Source: Clostridiales bacterium (GTDB taxonomy: Bacteria; Bacillota; Sulfobacillia; UBA995). From it: DNA of 5,925 bases. The notes below the pieces were generated by a model. That model saw only the letters and a list, made by a program, of their open reading frames with translations. It was not told where the DNA came from and made no database searches. Shown here piece after piece: positions 1 through 5,501 of the stretch. Both the position numbers and the translations under genes were made by a program. The stretch is taken from contig DOZU01000208.1 in the NCBI GenBank assembly GCA_003517845.1, positions 1 through 5,925 of the forward strand. The letters run 5' to 3'. Every line of letters starts with the position of its first letter. Positions within the stretch are counted from its first letter, which is position 1.

Positions 1-493
1 GGCGATGCTCGACGGCCAGCCCCTCCAAAGCATCGTAGTCGATGGTCTCCGTGGCGCGGTCAACCCCGTAGGGCACGAACTTGAAGTAGAGGCCGGAGAA
101 GTTCAGCGGGTGCCCGTGGGTGAGGTGACCGCCGTGGGCCAGGTTCATGCCCAGCACGACATCGCCCGGCTTCAGCGTGGCCATGTATGCCGCCACGTTG
201 GCCTGAGTGCCGGAGTGCGGCTGGACATTGACGTGCTCCGCGCCGAACAACTGCTTGGCCCGATGGCGCGCCAGATCCTCCACCACATCGGCGAACTCGC
301 ACCCGCCGTAGTATCGCGCCCCAGGGTAACCTTCGGCGTACTTGTTGGTCAAGACGGAACCCGCCGCCTCCAGCACCGCCGGGGACACGAAGTTCTCCGA
401 GGCAATCAGCTCGATGTGTTGGTGCTGCCGCCTGGTTTCCTGCCGAATCGCCGCCTGAATCTCCGGGTCTGCCTGCGCGAGTCGCAAGATCAT
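1..493 (-). CDS. glyA: Serine hydroxymethyltransferase, N-terminal 164 residues (3' end outside window)
   Basis: SHMT is a cytosolic PLP enzyme that interconverts serine plus tetrahydrofolate with glycine plus 5,10-methylene-tetrahydrofolate, the main source of one-carbon units. The visible part matches the family almost without gaps: HIELIASENF at residues 26-35, LTNKYAEGYPG at 48-58, ARYYGG at 59-64, QPHSGTQAN at 91-99 (PLP-phosphate binding) and NLAHGGHLTHG at 117-127. By comparison with E. coli GlyA, Tyr52 and Tyr62 match active-site Tyr55 and Tyr65. The lysine that binds PLP lies beyond the window. The ATG at 491-493 follows GGGAGGG by 3 bases. A TTG two codons downstream has a more usual spacing and is a possible alternative. 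The gene starts 27 bases after the CsoR-family regulator on the same strand, with no terminator between, so they are probably co-transcribed. Identification is secure. Confidence 0.97.
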   Translation of the reverse strand, partial: MILRLAQADPEIQAAIRQETRRQHQHIELIASENFVSPAVLEAAGSVLTNKYAEGYPGARYYGGCEFADVVEDLARHRAKQLFGAEHVNVQPHSGTQANVAAYMATLKPGDVVLGMNLAHGGHLTHGHPLNFSGLYFKFVPYGVDRATETIDYDALEGLAVEHR

Positions 494-520
494 CGTCCCT
501 CCCGAAGCGAAAGCAAGATG

Positions 521-805
521 TTACAGCGCCGGGGGCCGCCGGAGCAGCGCCTGCCGCAGGTTAGCGATGGCTTCTTCGGCCCGGCCGTTGCTCACCGCTT
601 CCTGAATGCAGGACTTCAGATGGTCGTCAAGTACCAGGGCCGATACTTGCTGCCAAGCACCGATAATGCTGCGGATCTGGTGCAGGACCTCGGTGCAGTC
701 CCGATCGGCCTTGATCATCTCGATCGTGGCCCGGGTGTGTCCCTCGATCTTGGCCAGTCTTGCGGCCAGCCGGCGGACGCTGGCTTCCGGGTGATGCTGA
801 AGCAA
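521..805 (-). CDS. CsoR/RcnR/FrmR-family (DUF156) metal-sensing repressor
   Basis: This 94-residue protein has the usual length and all-helical pattern of the CsoR/RcnR family, tetrameric repressors that release DNA when metal (or, in FrmR, formaldehyde) binds. The family signature RLAKIEGHTRATIEMI is at residues 16-31, with the conserved Cys37 and the DDHLKSC block at 60-66. Candidate ligands are His5, Cys37, His62 and Cys66. The 32-residue spacing His5-Cys37 equals His3-Cys35 of E. coli RcnR and His21-Cys53 of InrS, so the set reads His-Cys-His-Cys as in InrS. The second-shell residues of M. tuberculosis CsoR, Tyr35 and Glu81, align with Asp36 and Asn82 here. This points to nickel or cobalt rather than copper, but as inference. 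The start is TTG at 803-805, after a G-rich stretch with GAGG. No ATG, GTG or TTG lies in frame for at least 50 bases upstream, and a later start would remove family-conserved sequence. It precedes glyA by 27 bases, an unusual neighbour. Confidence 0.93.
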   Translation of the reverse strand: MLQHHPEASVRRLAARLAKIEGHTRATIEMIKADRDCTEVLHQIRSIIGAWQQVSALVLDDHLKSCIQEAVSNGRAEEAIANLRQALLRRPPAL

Positions 806-808
806 CCT

Positions 809-828
809 GCCTCGCCCCCTATCCCTCC
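809..828 (-). promoter_or_regulatory. G-tract, possible autoregulatory operator overlapping the RBS of the csoR-like gene
   Basis: The minus strand reads GGAGGGATAGGGGGCGAGGC just before the TTG start. CsoR/RcnR-family operators are typically G-tracts flanked by A/T steps, such as ATAGGGGG-like half sites, and these regulators usually repress their own unit. The tract also supplies the ribosome binding site (GAGG, 4 bases before the TTG), so its G-richness may have that cause alone. No matching C-tract half site is visible to complete a palindrome, so the operator reading is speculative. Confidence 0.2.
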
Positions 829-880
829 GGGTCCCGACCTGCCCTACCGCGAAAACCAGGGTTACCGCTGTCCCGCCCTT

Positions 881-886
881 ATCATA
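881..886 (-). promoter_or_regulatory. Possible -10 box for the csoR-like/glyA unit
   Basis: On the minus strand TATGAT matches the sigma-70-type -10 consensus TATAAT at five of six bases and stands out in a GC-rich gap. It lies 75 bases before the TTG start of the regulator. No good -35 hexamer is found 16-18 bases upstream, and there is no extended -10 TGn. This is a weak call from sequence alone. Confidence 0.25.
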
Positions 887-1022
887 CCCTCTGGTGCCGC
901 TTGGGGCATGGGCCTTCTGCTATCAAGTAATTCCCCTCCCCGTAGCCAATTCTCCTGCCGATGTAGGCGATTCGGCCGCGACGACGATCGTGACAGCATT
1001 TTCGTAGCAGGGGGAATGCCTG

Positions 1023-1898
1023 TCAGCCACCCGCCTGGCGCTGGTTGAGGCGAGGATTGACATACCGGTCAAGGGCGAACCCGGTCAAAGCAAACCCCAT
1101 CACCGTCAAGGTTATCAGCAGCCCAGGCGGTAGAACCCACCAGAGCCAGGCCCCGGTGATGAAGGCGCCTCTAGCCTGTGCATAGAAGAGGATCGACCCC
1201 CAGCTCTTCTGCAGTGGGTCGCCAAGACCCAGGAAACTGAGCGATGCCTCGATGAGTATGGCCATGCTGGCGCTCATAACGAACTGGGCCAAGGCCAGCG
1301 GCAGCACTCCGGGCAGGATGTGCCGGAACATGATCCGGCCTGAAGATGCGCCGGCCGCCCGCGCCGCCTCCACGTAGGTGCGGCACCGCAAGCTCAGCAC
1401 CTGGGAACGGATGATCCGGGCGGGCCTGGCCCACATCAAGACGCCAATCACCAGCAGGAGGTTGTAGAAGCTCGGGCCGAGGAAGGCCGCCAGCAGGATC
1501 ATCAGCGGAAGGAAGGGGACGATGAGCACCAGGTCGGTGAAGCGCATCAACAGGTTGTCGACGGTCCCTCCGCTACAGCCCGCCACCAGGCCTACCATGG
1601 TCCCGATGGTTGTCACCAGCATCCCCGCCACCACGCCAATGGTCAGCGAAGCCCGGGTGCCCCAGATGATCTCCGAGAGGATATCCTGCCCGATGTCATT
1701 GGTCCCCAAAAGGTGGCCCGCGCCTGGCTCCTGGAAAGGCCTTCCCACCCGATCGTCGGGGTCATAGGGGCTGATCTGAGGAGCAAGAACGGCGATCCCC
1801 AGCAGCATCACCAGCAGCAGGGCGCCGATGAGTCCCGGCGGGTTGCCCAGGAAGAGTTTCAGTGCGTACGGGCGCTTTCCCGACACCAGGTCAGTCAT
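1023..1898 (-). CDS. Peptide/opine/nickel-family ABC importer, permease subunit DppC/OppC type
   Basis: This 291-residue integral membrane protein is the second permease of a family 5 (Dpp/Opp/Nik) importer; it pairs with the upstream-encoded DppB-type subunit to form the channel. Hydrophobic segments near residues 22-40, 83-105, 122-140, 144-157, 200-220 and 250-275 give the expected six membrane helices. The conserved N-terminal block HLLGTNDIGQDILSEIIWG is at 62-80. The cytoplasmic EAA loop that docks the ATPase is at 177-196 (EAARAAGASSGRI then the family HILP), so it should still couple to ATPases. EASLSFLGLG is at 217-226 and WG at 233-234. The ATG at 1896-1898 overlaps the stop of the previous gene (ATGA), with GGTGAG 6 bases upstream, so translation is probably coupled. 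It is the last gene of the unit: no DppD or DppF ATPase gene follows. The substrate cannot be read from the sequence. Confidence 0.95.
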   Translation of the reverse strand: MTDLVSGKRPYALKLFLGNPPGLIGALLLVMLLGIAVLAPQISPYDPDDRVGRPFQEPGAGHLLGTNDIGQDILSEIIWGTRASLTIGVVAGMLVTTIGTMVGLVAGCSGGTVDNLLMRFTDLVLIVPFLPLMILLAAFLGPSFYNLLLVIGVLMWARPARIIRSQVLSLRCRTYVEAARAAGASSGRIMFRHILPGVLPLALAQFVMSASMAILIEASLSFLGLGDPLQKSWGSILFYAQARGAFITGAWLWWVLPPGLLITLTVMGFALTGFALDRYVNPRLNQRQAGG

Positions 1899-2869
1899 GT
1901 TGATCTCACCCTCGGATCCACCAGGGGATACAGCAGGTCCGCAACAATATTGGCGGCGATCACCGCCAGGGTTATCACGAGAAAGGTGCCTTGCAGCAAG
2001 GGGTAGTCGCGCCCCAATACCGCCTCGTACATCAGCCGGCCCATGCCCGGATACGCGAAGACGGTCTCGATTACGGTGGCGCCACCCACCGCGAAGCCCA
2101 GACTCAACATGAACACCGTGGCCACCGGCAGGAGGGCGTTCCGGCCGGCGTGCTTATACAGGACAACTACCTCGCGCAGCCCCTTGGCCCGCGCGGTGCG
2201 CACGTAGTCTTCCCCCAATACGTCTAGCATCGAGTAGCGCATGGTCATGAAAGTCTCGGCGGTGCCCAGCACCACCATGCTGGTCACCGGCAATGCGAGG
2301 TGTCGCAGCACATCGACGACTGCCGCCAAGCTGTCTCCGCCTACCAGCCAGGGCTTGAACGCGCCGAACATGGGAAACCACCGCAGTTCGGCCCCGAAGA
2401 TGGCGAGGAGGATCATCGCGATCCAGAAGGAAGGCATCGAGCGGCATAGCATGACGGCGGCCATCGTCCCATAGTCCGCCGAGCCGCCCCGGCGCCAAGC
2501 CGCCCAACCGCCCAACATCACCCCGATCAGGGTCTGAAGGGTGAGGGCTGTCGTGGTCAACAGCAGGGTCCAGGGGATCCGCTCGGCGATGATGCTGGCG
2601 ACCGAGGCATTGCGCTGGAAAGAGTAGCCCAGATCGCCCTGCGCCAGGCTGCGCAAGAAGATGCCGAACTGGACCGCCAGGGGACGGTCGAGCCCGTGGC
2701 GGACCAGGAGTTCCTGGCGCGCCTCGGGGGACATCAGCGCGACATCCTCGCCGGCCAGGCGGGACAGAGGATTCCCTGGCATGGCCCGGGGCAAAAAGAA
2801 ATTCAGGGCCAAAGTGAGGAAGATGAGGATGAGGTACTGCACCAGTTGGGACCCGATTCGGCCTCTCAT
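1895..2869 (-). CDS. Peptide/opine/nickel-family ABC importer, permease subunit DppB/OppB type
   Basis: This 324-residue membrane protein is the first permease subunit of the importer and has the usual DppB length. The first helix is near residues 8-26 and is followed by the family's PGNPL-type motif at 31-35. HGLDRPLAVQF is at 58-68 and GDLGYS at 78-83, both typical of the extracellular N-terminal domain. Further helices fall near 100-125, 136-158, 189-208, 246-266 and 293-315. The EAA-type loop, DYVRTARAKGL then KHAGRNALLPV, is at 221-249. ETVFAYPGMGRLM is at 268-280 and DLLYPLVDPRVR at 311-322, the classic C-terminal signature. The ATG at 2867-2869 follows GGGAGGG with a 10-base spacer. 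A 57-base gap with a strong hairpin separates it from the binding-protein gene, and it overlaps the next permease gene by 4 bases. The family includes peptide, opine, sugar and nickel transporters, so the substrate remains open. Confidence 0.95.
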   Translation of the reverse strand: MRGRIGSQLVQYLILIFLTLALNFFLPRAMPGNPLSRLAGEDVALMSPEARQELLVRHGLDRPLAVQFGIFLRSLAQGDLGYSFQRNASVASIIAERIPWTLLLTTTALTLQTLIGVMLGGWAAWRRGGSADYGTMAAVMLCRSMPSFWIAMILLAIFGAELRWFPMFGAFKPWLVGGDSLAAVVDVLRHLALPVTSMVVLGTAETFMTMRYSMLDVLGEDYVRTARAKGLREVVVLYKHAGRNALLPVATVFMLSLGFAVGGATVIETVFAYPGMGRLMYEAVLGRDYPLLQGTFLVITLAVIAANIVADLLYPLVDPRVRST

Positions 2870-2879
2870 AGGTGGGCTT

Positions 2880-2919
2880 CCCTCCCGGGGACCGGGGAGG
2901 GGGCTGCCCCCCTCCCCGG
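2880..2919 (-). promoter_or_regulatory. 12-bp GC hairpin with a possible alternative stem that hides the dppB-type RBS
   Basis: On the minus strand, 2908-2919 and 2892-2903 pair perfectly over 12 bases (CCGGGGAGGGGG and its complement), with a 4-base GCAG loop. No T-run follows, so it does not look like an intrinsic terminator. It resembles the stable stems found behind binding-protein genes in many ABC operons, which protect the upstream message and keep the binding protein in excess over the permeases. The descending arm also contains CCCTCCC (2895-2901), the exact complement of the GGGAGGG ribosome binding site of the next gene (2880-2886), with an 8-base loop between. The two stems cannot form together, so a switch in permease translation is possible. 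The pairing is seen directly; the role is inferred. Confidence 0.6.
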
Positions 2920-2926
2920 CCTGGGT

Positions 2927-4672
2927 TCAGCTGCGCCGCTTGCGGCGGGCTACCACGATGCCGGCTCCGGCCAGCACTACAGCGAGGACAATCCAGGGCA
3001 ACGAGCGGGCCCCCACCGGGCCAAGCGGACCCGCCCCCGCCGGTACCGGCCCCAGCAAGGATAGCTTGTCGAGGATGCCGAGACCACGAACGTACACCCA
3101 GCCGTCGTGCGCTTCCGGTCGGTAAGCGTAGCTGTTGTCCGGATACCACAGGGTTATGAAGGGCACCTTGCCCGCGGTAGTCCGCGCGAGTTCCTCTGCC
3201 ACCGGCCGGAAATCATCGCGGGCCGTGACTTCCCGCAGGCGTTCGGCGACGGCATCAACTGCCGGATCGGAGAAGGCGCCCACGTTCAGGGTTCCCTTGG
3301 TGTGGAGCACTTCCCAGAGGTTGAGCGGGTTCTCCTGGACGCCGGCCGACCAGCCCCATACCGCCAGGTCGTAGTCGCGCCCCTTGGTGACGTCGAAATC
3401 GGGCCAGACTCGGGCCGCAACCGTGGTGTGCTCCATCGCCTGGACCACCGTATTCAAGCCGATCTGCTTGAACCAATCGGCGATGATCTGGGCGGCCCGC
3501 ACCCGCTCCGGCCGCTCCGCGGAGGTGATGATCGTCTGCTGGAAGCTGTTGCCCTGCGGGTCTTCCCGGAGGCCGTCGGCGTTACGATCGACGAAGCCGA
3601 GACCTTCCAGCAGCCCGGCTGCCGCCGCGAAGTCCTGCTTCACCGCTGCCGGCACTGCCGCTACCCACGGCGACATGGGATGAACGAAACCAGGGCTGCC
3701 GACGGTGGCCTGGCCGAGACGAATGATGTCGACGAGGTACTGGACGTCGACGGCCAGTTCCAGCGCTCGGCGGAAATCGACCTGATCGAAGGGCGGACGC
3801 CCATTGTTGATGGCGAGCAGCGTGGACACGTATGAAGGGCCGCGATCTACCTTCAAGCCGGCCGTCCCTGCCAGGTCCGCCACCATTTCTGGCGGCACAT
3901 CCCGGGTGCCCATGTCGATTTCGCCGGCCTTCAGGGCCATGAACATGGTGGTGGCATCGGGGATGAACGGAACGATGATTGAGGCGACCGACGGCACCTG
4001 CTCGGCGTGGAAGTAGTTCGGGTGGGCCTCAAGCCGATAGAACTGGCCCGACACGTACTCGAGCAGGCGATAGGGGCCGCTGCCCGTGGCGTCGGTGATG
4101 GTCTTGGGGTCGGTCACGCCTTCCCAAATGTGAGCGGGGATGATCACCACTTCGGCCAGCGGCACTTGCTTGAAGAGCGGCAGCACCCGTTCGAGGTGAA
4201 TTACCACTGTGAGCGGGTCGGGCGTCTCGACGCTCCTGATGCCGCGCAACGACCGCTGCCAAGGGCCGTGGCCGTGCAAGGTCATGAAGGTGTAGCTGAA
4301 AGCGACATCGGCCGATGTGAGCGGCGTCCCGTCGTGGAACTCAATGCCCTCATGGAGCTTGAGGGTCCAGGTCAGACCGTCCTCGGAGGTGGAGTACTCC
4401 CGCACCATCCAGGGGACGGGCGTTCGCTCGGCGTTCATGATGAACAGCGTGTCGTAGATCATCCTCACGAACGGGAGGCCCGGATATCCGGTGACGTAGG
4501 AGTATGGCGTCATCCAGCCCTCCTCCGTATGGATGCCGATCCGGAGCTGCGAAGGTTCGGCGGCGGAGGCCGCCGTGGCGATCCCTGCCAGTAGGATCAA
4601 CATCATGACCAGCCCAACCCATCGTTTACCTCTTGCCGATCCGCGTACCATCTCTAACCCCCCTTGTGTCAT
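2927..4672 (-). CDS. Family 5 extracellular solute-binding protein with C-terminal membrane anchor
   Basis: This is the ligand-capturing subunit of the importer, an SBP_bac_5 (DppA/OppA-type) protein of 581 residues. Basic residues (Arg15-Lys17) precede a hydrophobic stretch at 19-36 and an AxA-type cleavage site near Ala38, giving a Sec signal peptide. There is no lipobox cysteine. The family signature TWTLKLHEGIEFHDGTPLTS is at 101-120, followed by ADVAFSYTF. GSGPYRL is at 198-203, and a DRNADG loop of the calcium-binding type seen in many relatives is at 362-367. After a Gly/Pro-rich linker (540-555), residues 559-575 form a hydrophobic helix followed by the basic tail ARRKRRS, so the mature protein is probably anchored by its C terminus. 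The ATG at 4670-4672 follows GGAGG by 10 bases. A second ATG at 4649-4651 follows AAGGGGGG by 6 bases, would give a shorter signal-peptide n-region, and is a serious alternative. The ligand is unknown. Confidence 0.94.
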   Translation of the reverse strand: MTQGGLEMVRGSARGKRWVGLVMMLILLAGIATAASAAEPSQLRIGIHTEEGWMTPYSYVTGYPGLPFVRMIYDTLFIMNAERTPVPWMVREYSTSEDGLTWTLKLHEGIEFHDGTPLTSADVAFSYTFMTLHGHGPWQRSLRGIRSVETPDPLTVVIHLERVLPLFKQVPLAEVVIIPAHIWEGVTDPKTITDATGSGPYRLLEYVSGQFYRLEAHPNYFHAEQVPSVASIIVPFIPDATTMFMALKAGEIDMGTRDVPPEMVADLAGTAGLKVDRGPSYVSTLLAINNGRPPFDQVDFRRALELAVDVQYLVDIIRLGQATVGSPGFVHPMSPWVAAVPAAVKQDFAAAAGLLEGLGFVDRNADGLREDPQGNSFQQTIITSAERPERVRAAQIIADWFKQIGLNTVVQAMEHTTVAARVWPDFDVTKGRDYDLAVWGWSAGVQENPLNLWEVLHTKGTLNVGAFSDPAVDAVAERLREVTARDDFRPVAEELARTTAGKVPFITLWYPDNSYAYRPEAHDGWVYVRGLGILDKLSLLGPVPAGAGPLGPVGARSLPWIVLAVVLAGAGIVVARRKRRS

Positions 4673-4687
4673 GCACCGCTCGCCTCC
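4673..4687 (-). promoter_or_regulatory. Ribosome binding site of the solute-binding protein gene abutting the upstream stop
   Basis: On the minus strand, GGAGG begins immediately after the TAG of the PIG-L-like gene and stands 10 bases before the ATG at 4672. Ribosomes finishing the upstream gene would cover this site, so translational coupling of the two genes is likely. It favours the upstream start over the second ATG at 4651, which has its own weaker G-run. Confidence 0.5.
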
Positions 4688-5431
4688 CTAGACGACGAGC
4701 TGTTCCAGTTCGAACGGCCCTTCACGGCGGTACGGCTCACCCATAGCGACGCGGGCATGGGAAGGATAGCCGTGGTATACGTGAAAGGACCGGTCCAGGA
4801 CCGAATGCAGAGCCCGTCCCAGCTCCAGGTCGGAGGCCTGGGTCTTGTCCGACCCCACCAGGTTGCGCAGGGCGGTCGGGCTGAGCCGCTCGCGCAGGAC
4901 CTTGCCCGTGAACTCCTGTTGCCCTGCCAGGCAATTCATCGCCTGTTCCTTGACTTCCCAGATGTCCGCCACATCGATCACGCAATTGGCATGCTCGGGG
5001 GTCATGTAGTAGATCGCCGGCACCGGATGGGGTTTCAGGCCCGGCATATCGCTCAAGGCAAAGTCCCGCGAGGCCAGGGCCAACGCCTCGAGGTACAGGA
5101 TCATGGCCGGGCGCCGGTCCGGGTCGAGATCGGGGAAGGAGTGGACGGGATCCTGCATGATGCAGATGTCGGGGCGTACTCGGCGGATGACTTCCACGAG
5201 CTTCTTCTTGCCCGCTACGTCGGGAGCCACCTGCCCCTGTTCGAAGTTCAGGAACTCGACCGACGTCCCGAGCACCTCGCCGGCCTTCAGCGTCCCCGCC
5301 CGATTTGCCTCCCGGCACAGGAGGACTGCCGCATGGGACTTCCCGCCTGCCCGCCCGTTCTTGTACAGGGCTCCCCCGCACTCCACGATCTCCATGGCGA
5401 AGGTGGCGAGCATCAACACCGTCTTGGCCAT
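4688..5431 (-). CDS. PIG-L/LmbE-like protein with degenerate zinc site
   Basis: This 247-residue protein resembles PIG-L (LmbE) family enzymes, zinc-dependent de-N-acetylases and related hydratases, in overall layout. It has a Rossmann-like opening (KTVLMLA, 3-9), a CGG turn at 18-20, EVLGTSVEFLNFEQGQ at 52-67, RRVRPDICIMQDP at 83-95 and a late block with DVADIWEVKEQAM at 153-165. The ligand motifs are altered. The usual AHPDDE reads ATFAME (9-14), losing the His and Asp that bind zinc, and the usual HPDH reads DPDR (103-106), losing the other His. It resembles the GalB-like branch, where HPDD becomes H-x-A-x, but lacks even that His. It may be a pseudoenzyme, use another metal site, or act as a partner of the adjacent paralogue. 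The start ATG follows AGGGAG by 8 bases. It ends 15 bases before the binding-protein gene, whose ribosome binding site directly follows this stop codon. Confidence 0.8.
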   Translation of the reverse strand: MAKTVLMLATFAMEIVECGGALYKNGRAGGKSHAAVLLCREANRAGTLKAGEVLGTSVEFLNFEQGQVAPDVAGKKKLVEVIRRVRPDICIMQDPVHSFPDLDPDRRPAMILYLEALALASRDFALSDMPGLKPHPVPAIYYMTPEHANCVIDVADIWEVKEQAMNCLAGQQEFTGKVLRERLSPTALRNLVGSDKTQASDLELGRALHSVLDRSFHVYHGYPSHARVAMGEPYRREGPFELEQLVV

Positions 5432-5501
5432 CGTACCATCTCCCTGTCGTCAGCTCAGTCAGGCTGGGTCCGGGCCGGGCACCCACTCCCCCGGCCGGCG
5501 T
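5432..5501 (-). other. Gap between the two PIG-L-like genes
   Basis: These 70 bases hold the AGGGAG ribosome binding site of the downstream gene, 8 bases before its ATG. The rest is GC-rich with only short imperfect inverted repeats, such as GGGT and ACCC around 5463-5485. No promoter-like hexamer pair and no T-run after a stem are visible, so the two genes are probably on one transcript. Confidence 0.5.

Larger units (their letters stand above)
806..1022. other. Intergenic region between permease operon and csoR-like/glyA unit
   Basis: No convincing gene fits in these 217 bases, and the codon-like pattern of the flanks stops here. It must hold the 3' end of the transporter transcript and, most likely, the promoter of the regulator-glyA unit. 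Just after the permease stop, 994-1000 and 1015-1022 can pair in a 7-bp stem with one bulged base and a 14-base loop. No T-run follows on the minus strand, so it is at best a weak terminator. ACGATCGT at 984-991 is a perfect 8-base palindrome. On the minus strand, GGAGAATT (948-955) and GGGGAATT (929-936) form a near-direct repeat 19 bases apart. TTGATA (921-926) resembles a -35 box, but no -10 box lies at proper spacing. Confidence 0.7.

Noticed and set aside
994..1022. Intrinsic terminator after the last permease gene
   Set aside because: The stem has only 7 pairs with a bulge and a 14-base loop, and no T-run follows on the minus strand.
5..1048. A 347-codon plus-strand reading frame
   Set aside because: It lies antisense to glyA, the regulator and the gap between operons, and its product resembles no protein family. 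The minus-strand genes in the same place match families clearly, so this is a long open frame caused by high GC.
2892..2919. Intrinsic terminator after the binding-protein gene
   Set aside because: The stem is strong, but no T-run follows it on the minus strand, and two permease genes that belong to the same system lie directly downstream.
521..3050. Nickel importer controlled by a neighbouring nickel sensor
   Set aside because: Family 5 includes NikABC and the regulator has InrS-like ligands, but the regulator lies downstream in a separate unit. The binding protein shows general oligopeptide-type motifs, and the PIG-L-like genes do not fit nickel uptake.
2154..3149. A 331-codon minus-strand reading frame
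   Set aside because: It runs in another frame across the binding-protein end, the hairpin and the DppB-type gene. It is rich in Gly, Pro and Arg, as expected for an out-of-frame GC-rich translation.
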